Shown: piece by piece, positions 1 through 8,193 of the stretch | Numbering within the stretch: the stretch's first letter is position 1 | Layout: each line of letters begins with the position of its first letter | Assembly (NCBI GenBank): GCA_029260215.1 | Contig: JAJDDQ010000066.1 | Span: 167,270-231,269 of the forward strand | From: Phycisphaerae bacterium | GTDB taxonomy: Bacteria; Planctomycetota; Phycisphaerae; UBA1845 | DNA: 64,000 nucleotides | Reading direction: 5' to 3' | Made by a program: the position numbers and the translations under genes | The notes under the pieces: generated by a model | What the model was told of the DNA's origin: nothing | The model's input: only the letters and a program-made list of their open reading frames with translations | The model's database searches: none

Positions 1-1650
1 CTGAATGACCGCGATTTTGTCGTCAACGAGACGATTCTCACCGGTGACCTAGCTGGCGACGATCATGCTGACTTTGGCCACAATAACGAGAACAGTCACC
101 AAGTTGTCACGAGCAGCGGAACGGATGAGACGGCTGTCATGGATGGGTTTACCGTCACGGGCGGCCTTGCAAACGCTCCGAAATACTATGGTGGTGGCGT
201 GTACAACATCTCTGGTAGTCCGACGCTGATCAACTGCACTATCTCTATGAACGAAGCCTCAAGTGGTGGAGGTATTTACAACCTTTCCGGTAGTCTGACG
301 TTGATCAACTGTTTCGTCAACAGTAACTGGTCATCGGGGCCGGGCTCCAGCAGCGGCGGCGGCGGGATATGGAACGAGACCGGCACACTTAGGATGGTAA
401 ATTGCACACTCAGAGGAAACCAGGCGCGCAACGATGGCGGTGGTTTGTATAACGACTCCAGCGAACTGACCATGATCGGTTGCACATTCGACGGCAACTC
501 GGCCAGCGACGGTGGTGGATTGTACAACAATTCCAGTGATCTGAACATGTCCGGTTGCACATTCGACGACAACTCGGCCAGCGACGGTAACGGTGGCGGA
601 ATTTACCTCAAAAATGGCACCGCAACGATGGCCAATTGCACATTCTGTGGGAACGAAGCCATTTTTGGCGGTGGTATGTATAACCGTGGCGCAAGCAGCC
701 CAATAATTACGAACTGCACGTTCACGCGGAATGTATCAACGGGCAAGAGCCAGTTCATTGGCGGTGGCGGGTTTCTCAACATCACCACCAGCAGCCCGAT
801 AATGACGAACTGCACCTTCATCGAAAACCAAGCGCACGTTGGCGGTGGAATGAACACTTACGCCGGCAACCCGATTCTGATTCGCTGCGCGTTTCGTGGC
901 AACTCGGCCACCGCCGGTGGCGGAGGCATGTACAGCTTTAGCGACAGTAGCCCGCTCGTGACTGACAGTATTTTTAGCGGGAATACTGCCAGCCAGGGCG
1001 GCGGGATGCAGAACGGCTCCAGCAGCACGACGGTGGCCAATTGCACCTTCAGCGGGAATACGGCGGTATTCGGCGGTGGCGTGCGCAACTACATCGGTGT
1101 CATGCCGACGCTAACCAACTGCATCTTCTGGGGTAACATTGACGCAGGCGGCTCAGATGAATCGGCGCAGATTCACAGCGGTTTGCCGATTGTGACTCAT
1201 GGCTTCATCCAGGGCCTCGACGTACTAACTGGAGGAGGCAACATCGGTGACGACCCCGTTTTCGTGCGCAATCCCGACCCCGGGCCTGACGAGGTTTGGG
1301 GTACCGAGGATGACGACTATGGCGATCTGCGTCTCACGGCGGGTTCGCCGGCCATCGACACGGGAGATCCAATCGACACTCTCGAACCGGGCGTGTCAGA
1401 CCTCGACGGCCACGCCCGCGTGCTGTGCGGTCGCGTGGATATGGGCGCGTACGAATTCGGGATCGGCGATTTCGATTGCGATTCGATTGTCGATCTCGAC
1501 GACTACGCTTCGTGGGCCGAGTGCCAAACCGGCCCCGGCGGGGGGCCGTATGCGGACGGCTGCGAAGTGCTCGATTTCGATTACGACCTCGACGTAGACT
1601 TCGCCGATTTCGCGGGTTTTCAGAAGGCGATCAGCGAAACGACACCGTAA
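1..1650 (+). CDS. Exported right-handed beta-helix protein with C-terminal dockerin-like domain (5' truncated)
   Basis: The reading frame is open from the first base of the window, so the true start lies upstream and this is the C-terminal part of a larger protein. Most of it is a parallel beta-helix ladder of about 20-25 residue turns with recurring GGGxxN and NCTFxxN signatures, as in polymorphic outer-membrane/pectate-lyase-like repeat proteins. The last ~60 residues form a dockerin-like duplicated calcium loop (DFDCDSIVDLDDY, then DFDYDLDVDFADF) also found in other exported proteins of this window. No catalytic residues are recognisable. It is probably cell-surface or secreted; adhesion or carbohydrate contact is a guess. 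A short palindrome follows the stop directly. Confidence 0.8.
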   Translation: MNDRDFVVNETILTGDLAGDDHADFGHNNENSHQVVTSSGTDETAVMDGFTVTGGLANAPKYYGGGVYNISGSPTLINCTISMNEASSGGGIYNLSGSLTLINCFVNSNWSSGPGSSSGGGGIWNETGTLRMVNCTLRGNQARNDGGGLYNDSSELTMIGCTFDGNSASDGGGLYNNSSDLNMSGCTFDDNSASDGNGGGIYLKNGTATMANCTFCGNEAIFGGGMYNRGASSPIITNCTFTRNVSTGKSQFIGGGGFLNITTSSPIMTNCTFIENQAHVGGGMNTYAGNPILIRCAFRGNSATAGGGGMYSFSDSSPLVTDSIFSGNTASQGGGMQNGSSSTTVANCTFSGNTAVFGGGVRNYIGVMPTLTNCIFWGNIDAGGSDESAQIHSGLPIVTHGFIQGLDVLTGGGNIGDDPVFVRNPDPGPDEVWGTEDDDYGDLRLTAGSPAIDTGDPIDTLEPGVSDLDGHARVLCGRVDMGAYEFGIGDFDCDSIVDLDDYASWAECQTGPGGGPYADGCEVLDFDYDLDVDFADFAGFQKAISETTP

Positions 1651-1665
1651 AGGGGTCAGACCCCT
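1651..1665. repeat. Short perfect palindrome after the stop codon
   Basis: AGGGGT-cag-ACCCCT forms a 6-bp stem with a 3-base loop immediately after the TAA of the beta-helix gene. It has no U-run, so it is a weak terminator candidate at best. It could equally be a REP-type intergenic palindrome. Confidence 0.45.
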
Positions 1666-1679
1666 ATTGCGCGCTCGGA

Positions 1680-2471
1680 TCACTCTTTCGCGTCGCGCCG
1701 GGCGGTGCCGAGGATGCCACGTTGCGACGGCGCGCGCAGAAACGCGATCAGCCGCTTGCCCGGTTCGGTCGAGACGAGTTCGGCTGCGGCGTCCAGGGCA
1801 ACGCGGAACGTCATACCCGAGCGGTAGAGTGTGCGGTACACCTTTTTGATTTCGGATCGCTCGTCCGTGGTCAAGCCAGCCCTACGCATGCCCACGACGT
1901 TGACGGCCACGCATCGTTCGTCGCGGCCGATGACGAAGAAGGGGGGGGCGTCCATCGTGACGGCGGCCAAGCCCGCGATCATGGCGACCTCACCGATGCG
2001 CGCAAACTGGTGAATGGCTGCGTACGCGGAAAGGAACGCACGCGATCCGACGTGGACGTGCCCGGCAAGAAGCACGCCGTTGACCATGATGACGTCGTCA
2101 CCGATCACGCAATTGTGGCCTACGTGTGCGTTGGCCATCAAAAGGCAACGCTTACCCACAACGGTTTCGCTGTCCGGTGTGGTGCCGCGATGCACCTGCG
2201 CGCCTTCCCGAATGACTGTGCCGTCGCCGATTCTGCATCCGGTATCGTGGCCTGCGTAGCCGAAATCCTGCGGCTCGTGTCCGACGACGGCGTGCGGATG
2301 GATTTGGCAATCCTGGCCGATGTCGGTTCTGCCGGTGAGGTACGCATGGGCGAAGATGCGCGAACGCGGCCCCACGCGCACCGGCCCTTCGATCACCGCG
2401 TAGGGGCCTATCTCGGCGGCCTCGTCGATTTCCGCGCGGGTGTCTACGATTGCAGTTGGATGAATAGCCAT
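1680..2471 (-). CDS. lpxA: Acyl-[ACP]--UDP-N-acetylglucosamine O-acyltransferase
   Basis: First committed enzyme of lipid A synthesis: it transfers a 3-hydroxyacyl chain from ACP to UDP-GlcNAc in the cytoplasm. The 263-residue length matches the family. The N-terminal ~190 residues are a left-handed beta-helix of hexapeptide repeats, and the rest is the helical cap. The catalytic histidine region is visible as NAHVGHN (H116 and H119; H119 aligns with E. coli H125), followed by LAGHV and IHQFARIG. It stands alone here, without the usual lpxD-fabZ-lpxB neighbours, convergent with the beta-helix gene. A run of eight G/C bases (about 1941-1948) lies inside it. Its presence indicates a Gram-negative envelope with lipid A potential. 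Confidence 0.93.
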   Translation of the reverse strand: MAIHPTAIVDTRAEIDEAAEIGPYAVIEGPVRVGPRSRIFAHAYLTGRTDIGQDCQIHPHAVVGHEPQDFGYAGHDTGCRIGDGTVIREGAQVHRGTTPDSETVVGKRCLLMANAHVGHNCVIGDDVIMVNGVLLAGHVHVGSRAFLSAYAAIHQFARIGEVAMIAGLAAVTMDAPPFFVIGRDERCVAVNVVGMRRAGLTTDERSEIKKVYRTLYRSGMTFRVALDAAAELVSTEPGKRLIAFLRAPSQRGILGTARRDAKE

Positions 2472-2630
2472 TGTCTAAGTGCGGATGCAAGCGTTCACAA
2501 ACCGGACTCCCGGTGCGCCTGCACGTTATCGATGGCCTGCGCGCCGGTCAACGTGTTCGCGTTGCGAAACAAGGCGTATGGTCATACGATCCGCTCGCGT
2601 CGAACGCCCGACGCTCTGGAGAGATTCTGA

Positions 2631-3320
2631 ATGATTCAGGCCGATTCCTTTGTGCTGCGTGTGACAAAGCTGTGCTTACCCGCGTGGCTGATGCTGACGA
2701 TGGGCTGCCAGTTCGATTTTTCCATATTCGTACCGACGGATATCCTGCTGCCCTCGCTGAAGGAGGAGACGTGCGTACGCCCGACGAACGGCTGCGGCCC
2801 CGCGGGCATTCTGGGGGAGATTGTCCCCGAGTGTCCTCTGGATGGTGCATGCTTCACAACGGCCTGCGGTGCGCACGACCTTTGCTATCGCGACTGTGAA
2901 ATTCAAAAATCCTCGTGCGACAACAAGTTTCTTGAGGACATGCAGGCGATTTGCAGTAACAGGTTTGAAGAAGGATCGCTCGACCTGCCGTTCTGCAACG
3001 TGCTCGCGTTCATTTACGCCGCCGCCGTGGACCGCTTCGGCAACGAAGCCTTTTTCTTCACACAGACGATCGGCTGCGCGTGTCGCAACGCCGGCTTCGC
3101 CCGTGCCGTGCCGCGTGCCATGCCGGTGGGAACGCCCTTGGCCGACGGTGCGCCGTTCGTGGACGCCGACGATGATCTGCTCCCGGATGAATGGGAGGAC
3201 GCCGTCGGGCTTGATTCGTCGGACCCGTCGGATGCGATGGCCGACTACGACGGAGACGGCGTGATACACCTCGTGGAATTCATGCTGCAAACCGACCCGT
3301 TCACCCCGGAGGTGCCTTGA
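2631..3320 (+). CDS. Phospholipase A2-like lipoprotein with calcium-binding tail
   Basis: 229 residues. The N-terminus has a hydrophobic segment and a lipobox ending in C26 (LTMGC), so it is probably an exported lipoprotein. Residues ~54-125 carry the secreted PLA2 signature: CGP near 55-57, then TACGAHDLCY with the His-Asp pair H82-D83, further cysteines, and CDNKF placing an acidic residue at D97. That arrangement (calcium loop, HD dyad, paired cysteines) fits lipid hydrolysis, but no homology search was run. The C-terminal ~50 residues are Asp-rich thrombospondin-type-3/EF-like repeats (DADDDLLPDEWE, DYDGDG), common tails of planctomycete exported proteins. Monocistronic, between lpxA and a palindromic repeat. 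Confidence 0.65.
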   Translation: MIQADSFVLRVTKLCLPAWLMLTMGCQFDFSIFVPTDILLPSLKEETCVRPTNGCGPAGILGEIVPECPLDGACFTTACGAHDLCYRDCEIQKSSCDNKFLEDMQAICSNRFEEGSLDLPFCNVLAFIYAAAVDRFGNEAFFFTQTIGCACRNAGFARAVPRAMPVGTPLADGAPFVDADDDLLPDEWEDAVGLDSSDPSDAMADYDGDGVIHLVEFMLQTDPFTPEVP

Positions 3321-3334
3321 CAGGCAGCTGAAAA

Positions 3335-3388
3335 GTGTGGCACCGGTTTCTAACCGGTGAATACACGGGTTGAAAACCCGTGCCACAC
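3335..3388. repeat. Three-way-junction palindromic repeat, full copy
   Basis: The outer arms GTGTGGCA and TGCCACAC are perfect complements. Between them lie two smaller hairpins: CCGGTT-tct-AACCGG (flanked by CA/TG), and CACGGGTT-gaa-AACCCGTG. Together they can fold as a cloverleaf or cruciform. It sits between the PLA2-like gene and the next operon. The first half recurs at 41145-41169. Confidence 0.75.
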
Positions 3389-3407
3389 TCTTCGACGGTC
3401 ACCTATC

Positions 3408-4139
3408 ATGGAAAAAACTATGAGTAACGACCCAAAACTCGACAGCGTAGCCGCCAACATGCGTGACGCGATACAGCGTTACAGCCAGTTGCTGCGCGAA
3501 TCCGCCGGTGCCGATTTCAAAAGCCTGACTTTGTTCGGCACGATTGTCGCGGGCGGATTCGACCCCGCCAAGCACGTCGCTCGCAGCGTCGTCGTGCTGG
3601 AGCGCATCGACCTGGACAAGCTGAGGCGGTTGGCCGACCACGGCAAGCAACTCGGCAAGGACCACATCAGTGCCCCGCTGATGATGACGGCTGAGTACAT
3701 CGCCGGCTCCCTGGACACGTTTCCGCTCGAATTTCTCGAAATCCAGCAGAAGCATGTGACCATCATCGGCCCTGACCCATTCGCCGATCTTTCTTTCGAG
3801 CAGGAGCACGTGCGTCTTCAATGCGAGCGCGAGCTGAAGCGTGTGCTCATCGCCTTACGGCAGGGCTTGCTGACCGCCGCAGGCAGGGATCAATTTCTAG
3901 CCGCCCTGGAACGCGACGCGGCTGAGGGACTGGTGCGGACCATGCGCGGGCTGCTCTGGCTGTCGGGCGACAAAGCCGCCAAAAAGGCTGTCGATGTCGT
4001 GACGGCGGTGGAGAAACTTTACGATCGCAAGCTGCCCGGCGTGGTCGCGTCTTTGCGAGACGGCGGCGAGCACGGCTGGGAAGAATTTCAAACGCTTTAT
4101 CACGATGTCGAAGCCCTCGCGGAGCGTGCCAATGCGTAG
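3408..4139 (+). CDS. Nucleotidyltransferase-fold-like protein of unknown function
   Basis: 243 residues from ATG 3408; ATG 3420 is equally possible, and an upstream GTG at 3357 lies inside the palindromic repeat and is unlikely. The first ~130 residues (LFGTIV..., then LDTFPLEFLEI and VTIIGPDPF) resemble the substrate-domain part of minimal nucleotidyltransferases that read protein-coding loci in this phylum, but the usual GS...DxD metal motif is absent. The second half is helical. The stop overlaps the start of the TPM gene by 8 bases, so it is the first gene of a TPM/LemA operon. Function unknown; a non-catalytic NTase-like scaffold is a guess. Confidence 0.6.
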   Translation: MEKTMSNDPKLDSVAANMRDAIQRYSQLLRESAGADFKSLTLFGTIVAGGFDPAKHVARSVVVLERIDLDKLRRLADHGKQLGKDHISAPLMMTAEYIAGSLDTFPLEFLEIQQKHVTIIGPDPFADLSFEQEHVRLQCERELKRVLIALRQGLLTAAGRDQFLAALERDAAEGLVRTMRGLLWLSGDKAAKKAVDVVTAVEKLYDRKLPGVVASLRDGGEHGWEEFQTLYHDVEALAERANA

Positions 4140-4956
4140 CATCGCGATTGTTTTGCTGTTGGCGTCTGCGGCGATGGGTCAGGAGACGATCCGCGACCCC
4201 GGCACATACGTTGTGGATCGGGCCAACGTCATCACTGCGTCCAAGCGGAACCAGCTCGAAGGCTGGCTGACCGAGTTGAACCAGAAGACGACCGCACAGT
4301 TGAAGATTCTCACGGTTCAAACGACCGGCGGGGAGGATCCGTTTCAATTCGGTTTCCGTCACGCGGAGTCGTGGAAGCTGGGGCGTAAGGACAAGGAAAA
4401 CGGCGCGCTGATCGTGGTGGCCATCAAAGAACGCAACATTCGCATCCACACCGGCTATGGGCTGGAGGGCGTTCTGCCGGACGCTTGGTGCGCGGCTGCG
4501 AGCCAAAGCATCGCCGTCCCGCTTTTTCTTAAAGGCGACTATTCGGAGGGCATTTTTCGCTTAGCCGTCGCGACCGCCAACCGAGTCGCCGAGGACGCGG
4601 GCGTCGCGTTGACCGGCATGCCCGCCTATCGGTTCGGCGGAAAGCAGGGAAGGCGAAAACCGGGCGGTTTCGCGTGCATGGGGATCGGCGTCGGGCCGAT
4701 CTTCATGTTACTGATCATTATTAGTTCGTTGTCGCGAAGACAGCGTCACCACAGGTCGTGGTCCGGCGGGGGGCTGATGCAGGGTCTTTTGTTGGGAAGC
4801 ATTTTCAGCAGCATGTCGCACGGAGGCCGATCCGGGTGGGGCGGAGGTTTCGGCGGCGGCGGATTTGGCGGCGGTTTCGGGGGTGGTGGTTTCGGCGGCG
4901 GATCGTTCGGCGGCGGGGGTGGTTTCGGAGGCGGCGGCGGTGGGGCGAGCTGGTAA
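4132..4956 (+). CDS. TPM-domain membrane protein (YgcG/Psb32-like)
   Basis: 274 residues from ATG 4132. That start gives a clean signal peptide (MRSIAIVLLLASAAMGQ), whereas an in-frame ATG 27 bases upstream would add a charged leader. A TPM domain covers ~20-145 (DPGTYVVDRANVI..., HTGYGLEGVLPDA, IAVPLFLKGDYSEG). A membrane helix follows (~185-200), then a Gly-rich tail of GGGFGGG repeats ending GASW, typical of the YgcG class. In this family the TPM domain faces the periplasm and is commonly encoded next to LemA, as here. Overlaps the gene before and the LemA gene after, indicating translational coupling. Confidence 0.85.
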   Translation: MRSIAIVLLLASAAMGQETIRDPGTYVVDRANVITASKRNQLEGWLTELNQKTTAQLKILTVQTTGGEDPFQFGFRHAESWKLGRKDKENGALIVVAIKERNIRIHTGYGLEGVLPDAWCAAASQSIAVPLFLKGDYSEGIFRLAVATANRVAEDAGVALTGMPAYRFGGKQGRRKPGGFACMGIGVGPIFMLLIIISSLSRRQRHHRSWSGGGLMQGLLLGSIFSSMSHGGRSGWGGGFGGGGFGGGFGGGGFGGGSFGGGGGFGGGGGGASW

Positions 4957-5641
4957 AATCTGTCCGAGTTGCGGCGTAACGCTCAAGGGCGGATCGTTGT
5001 ATTGCGCTGCCTGCGGGGTTCAGTTGTCCAAGGTGCGAGGTGGATCGATGAATATCATGAAGGTGTTGGGTGTGATGGCCGTGGCCTTGATCGTGGGTGC
5101 CCTCATTTTGGGCGGCTGCGTCAAGTCTGGTTACGACAAGTCGGTCACGCTGGACGAGAACGTCAACAGCGCGTGGGCACAGGTCGAGAACCAGCTCCAG
5201 AGGCGATTTGACCTGATTCCCAACCTCCAGGCTACCGTCAAAGGGTTGGCCGGTCAGGAAAAGGAAATTTTCCTGGGCGTCGCCAACGCTCGAAAAGCCT
5301 ATTTTCAGGCCAATACGGTGGGTCAGAAAGCCAAGGCTGCCACCGGGTTCGAGTCGGCGTTGTCGCGTCTTTTGGTCCTCAAAGAGAACTACCCCGAGCT
5401 GAAGTCGAATCAGGGGTTCATGTCGTTGATGGTCCAACTGGAGGGCACGGAAAACCGCGTAGCCGTCGAACGAAAGCGGTACAACGACGCGGTCAGCGCC
5501 GTAAACAAGTTTACACGCACGTTCATGGGCAGGCTGTATTGCAGCCTGTCGGGTGTGGAGGAGGCTGAGTATTTCAAGGTGTCCGAGGAGGCCAAAACCG
5601 CGCCCAAGGTCGATTTTTCCACACCCGGAGGGGCGTCGTAG
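4940..5641 (+). CDS. lemA: LemA family protein with N-terminal zinc ribbon
   Basis: The LemA core is clear: YDKSVTLDENVNSAWAQVE, then RRFDLIPNL, a long helical body and a C-terminal EYFKVSEEA segment. The start is ambiguous. GTG 4940 follows a GGAGG motif by 8 bases inside the TPM gene's glycine tail and yields 233 residues with a zinc ribbon (CPSCG...YCAACG) ahead of a membrane helix. ATG 5048 has a GAGGTGG motif and yields a classic short LemA with a lipobox-like LILGGC. The in-frame CxxC pair argues that the longer form is made at least part of the time. Last gene of the three-gene operon; function of LemA proteins is unknown. Confidence 0.82.
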   Translation: MGRAGKICPSCGVTLKGGSLYCAACGVQLSKVRGGSMNIMKVLGVMAVALIVGALILGGCVKSGYDKSVTLDENVNSAWAQVENQLQRRFDLIPNLQATVKGLAGQEKEIFLGVANARKAYFQANTVGQKAKAATGFESALSRLLVLKENYPELKSNQGFMSLMVQLEGTENRVAVERKRYNDAVSAVNKFTRTFMGRLYCSLSGVEEAEYFKVSEEAKTAPKVDFSTPGGAS

Positions 5642-5663
5642 CCACGATCGAGAGTGGATATTC

Positions 5664-5691
5664 TTGACCGAAAATTCCGATATGCTATAGT
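5664..5691 (+). promoter_or_regulatory. Sigma-70-type promoter for the thrS leader
   Basis: TTGACC (5664-5669) and TATAGT (5686-5691) are separated by 16 bases, close to the vegetative consensus. It starts 22 bases after the lemA stop and points toward thrS. Confidence 0.6.
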
Positions 5692-5697
5692 AACCGT

Positions 5698-5862
5698 AGT
5701 AAGGGAAATCCCCGGGGTGCGGGGATGTTGGTCCGAATGAATTGTTAGATGGCTCGCAGGCGATGACTCGTTGCATAAGTTAGCCGGTTCGAGGAGACAC
5801 GGGGCAGTCAGCCCCGGTCTATCGGGAGGCAAACACGCAAGGTGTGCCTGGGGTCATTTTTT
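5698..5862 (+). ncRNA. Candidate structured leader RNA of thrS-infC (or independent small RNA)
   Basis: About 165 bases between the promoter and a U-run. They contain a strong hairpin ATCCCC/GGGGAT (5708-5726) and a terminator-like structure at the 3' end. CCCC at 5812-5815 can pair either with the nearby CGGG (about 5823-5826) or with GGGG at 5850-5853, giving two mutually exclusive folds as in an attenuator. No T-box consensus was recognised. It may be a thrS/infC leader, or an unrelated small RNA ending at the U-run. Confidence 0.4.
5812..5862 (+). terminator. Intrinsic terminator or attenuator upstream of thrS
   Basis: CCCC and AGGC (5812-5830) pair with GCCT and GGGG (5846-5853), with ACAC/GTGT pairing inside. 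A T6 run follows at 5857-5862. It lies between the promoter and thrS, so it would control read-through into thrS rather than end the lemA operon alone. Confidence 0.5.
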
Positions 5863-5898
5863 GCGTTTTACCTCAGCCGGTGACGCTCGTGTCAGCCG

Positions 5899-8193
5899 GT
5901 GTGGACTAGGTCTGGAGTTGGAGACGGTATCCTGAAAGTTACGTTGCCTGACGGCACCTGCCTGGACATGCCGGACGGGTGCTCCACCCTTGATGTGGCG
6001 GAAAAAATCGGACCGGGGTTGGCCAAGGCGGCCGTCGCCGGTTGTTACACGATCGACGGGCATGTCGAAACCGTTGATCTGAATCGTCCGCTTCCGGGCG
6101 ATTGCGCCATCCGGATCTTCACCAAATCGGACGATTCCGACGAAAGCCTTTTCGTGTTGCGACACAGTACCGCCCACGTGATGGCCGAGGCGATCTGCAA
6201 GCTCTATCCCAGCGCCAAGCTGGTCTACGGCCCACCGTTGGAAGACGGTTTCTATTACGATATCGATCTCGAAGAGCCGATCTCGGCGGACGCGTTCGCG
6301 AAAATCGAAGAGGAGATGAATCGCATCATCAAGGAGAACAAACCTTTCACGCGCTACGAAATGACGCGCGAAGAGGGCATGTGCAAACTCCGCGATGAGG
6401 GCAACCGATACAAAATCGACAACGCCGACCGCGCCGAAGGCGACGCTTTGAGCTTCTACGTAACAGGCGATCAGCCGGGCCGCGATTTCGAAGACCTCTG
6501 CCGAGGCCCGCACGTGCCGAGCACCGGCGTGATTCGTGCGTTCAAGATTCGGCAGGTGAGTGCTGCATACTATCGCGGCGACGCCAACGAGCAGTCCCTG
6601 CAACGTGTGTACGGAACAGCCTATTACTCCAAAAAGTCGTTGAAGGCTTATCTGGAGCGGCTGGAAGAAGCGAAGAAGCGCGACCACCGCGTCATCGGCA
6701 AGCAACTTGACCTGTTCTACATCGACGAAGCCGTTGGGCAGGGGCTGGTGCTCTGGGCACCGGCCGGTGCGACGATTCGCAAGGAATTGCAAAATTTCAT
6801 CTCGGCGGAGTTGGCCAAGAGAGGCTACCACGAGGTGTTCACGCCCCACATCGGCAAGCTCGGTTTGTACCGTACCAGCGGCCACTTCCCCTATTACGAA
6901 GATTCGCAGTTCCCGCCGTTGCAGTCGGCGCGCGAGAACGCCAAGCCGCTCATGAAGCTGCTCCGTGACAGCAGGAATGCGTACACGCTGCCGGAGGCAG
7001 AGCGCGAGCGAACGCTGGTCAAGCAGGCCGGCGTGCGCGAGTCGGAATATCCGTGGGACGAAAAGGATCCGGTTCGACGTTGCAGCATCGTGCGTCAACT
7101 GTGCATGGCTGGCATGGAGATGTGCTCGTGTGCGGAAATCGCAAACCGTTGCGAGAAGGGTGGCGAGGAGGGCTTCCTGCTGAGGCCCATGAACTGCCCG
7201 CACCACATCAGGATTTACGCAAGCCGCCCGCACAGTTATCGCGATCTTCCGGTTCGCCTGGCAGAGTTCGGAACGGTGTATCGCTGGGAGCAGTCGGGCG
7301 AGTTGAACGGCATGACGCGCGTGCGCGGCTTTACGCAAGACGACGCCCACCTTTTCTGCACGCCGGAGCAGGTGCATGAGGAGCTGATCGGCTGCCTGGA
7401 ACTTGTGAAGATCATCTTCGAGACGCTGGGCATGACCGACTATCGCGTACGCCTCGGGCTTCGCGACACCGATTCGGACAAGTTCGTGGGCGACCCGTCA
7501 AACTGGGACAAAGCGGAGCAGGCCTGCCGCGAAGCGGCGCAGACACTGGGCGTCTCGTTTTCCGAAGAAAAAGGCGAAGCTGCCTTCTATGGTCCGAAGA
7601 TCGACTTCGTGGTCAAGGATTGCATAGGCCGGGAATGGCAGCTTGGCACGGTGCAGGTGGACTACGGGCTGCCCGAGCGATTCGGTCTGACCTATGTCGG
7701 TGCGGATAATTGCGAGCACAGGCCCGTCATGATTCACCGCGCACCGTTTGGTAGCATGGAGCGATTCATTGGTCTGCTGATCGAACACTTCGCCGGTTCG
7801 TTCCCGCTGTGGTTGTCGCCTGTGCAGGTCGCGGTGCTGACCGTCAGCGAAAAGAGCGTGGACTACGCACGCGGGATTCACAATCGTCTGCGCGAAGCGG
7901 GCATCCGCGTGCATCTCGACGACACCGACGAACGCATCGGCCCCAAGAAGCACAACATGCGCGCCCGCAAAGTGCCCTACCTGCTCGTGGTCGGGGAGCG
8001 CGAAGCTGCGGAGCAGGCTGTCAACGTCAACGATTCCAAGGGCAGCGCTGTGGGGACGATTCCATTCGAACAGTTCCTGGCTGGCTGCCGGGAGGAAATT
8101 GAAACAAAAGGTATACGAACGGTCCGCACGCACGGCGCGTCGCCTGCGTCCGACACGTTCAACAAGGAGGTACCCAACTCATCGCCAAGATAA
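5899..8193 (+). CDS. thrS: Threonine--tRNA ligase with an internal Cys-rich insertion
   Basis: Charges tRNA-Thr. Domain order is TGS (~11-75), editing domain with HSTAH (89-93) and CRGPH (201-205), class II catalytic core with MNCPHH (431-436) and FTQDDAHLFC, and the anticodon-binding domain to ~740. At 764 residues it is longer than usual (~640-690). The excess is ~83 residues (about 343-425) between QFPPLQ and the MNCPHH motif, containing several cysteines (RRCSIVRQLC, MCSCAEIANRC). The start is uncertain: GTG 5899 has no obvious SD, while family similarity begins at ILKVTLPDG, whose first codon ATC (5929) follows GGAG by 5 bases. First gene of thrS-infC. Confidence 0.93.
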   Translation: MWTRSGVGDGILKVTLPDGTCLDMPDGCSTLDVAEKIGPGLAKAAVAGCYTIDGHVETVDLNRPLPGDCAIRIFTKSDDSDESLFVLRHSTAHVMAEAICKLYPSAKLVYGPPLEDGFYYDIDLEEPISADAFAKIEEEMNRIIKENKPFTRYEMTREEGMCKLRDEGNRYKIDNADRAEGDALSFYVTGDQPGRDFEDLCRGPHVPSTGVIRAFKIRQVSAAYYRGDANEQSLQRVYGTAYYSKKSLKAYLERLEEAKKRDHRVIGKQLDLFYIDEAVGQGLVLWAPAGATIRKELQNFISAELAKRGYHEVFTPHIGKLGLYRTSGHFPYYEDSQFPPLQSARENAKPLMKLLRDSRNAYTLPEAERERTLVKQAGVRESEYPWDEKDPVRRCSIVRQLCMAGMEMCSCAEIANRCEKGGEEGFLLRPMNCPHHIRIYASRPHSYRDLPVRLAEFGTVYRWEQSGELNGMTRVRGFTQDDAHLFCTPEQVHEELIGCLELVKIIFETLGMTDYRVRLGLRDTDSDKFVGDPSNWDKAEQACREAAQTLGVSFSEEKGEAAFYGPKIDFVVKDCIGREWQLGTVQVDYGLPERFGLTYVGADNCEHRPVMIHRAPFGSMERFIGLLIEHFAGSFPLWLSPVQVAVLTVSEKSVDYARGIHNRLREAGIRVHLDDTDERIGPKKHNMRARKVPYLLVVGEREAAEQAVNVNDSKGSAVGTIPFEQFLAGCREEIETKGIRTVRTHGASPASDTFNKEVPNSSPR

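Noticed and set aside
1425..2630. 401-residue plus-strand ORF
   Set aside because: Antisense to lpxA; low-complexity Arg/Asp-rich translation with no family features.
5698..5862. T-box riboswitch for thrS
   Set aside because: No T-box consensus bulge or specifier loop could be recognised; kept only as an unclassified leader.
5854..7377. 507-residue minus-strand ORF
   Set aside because: Antisense shadow of thrS in GC-rich DNA.
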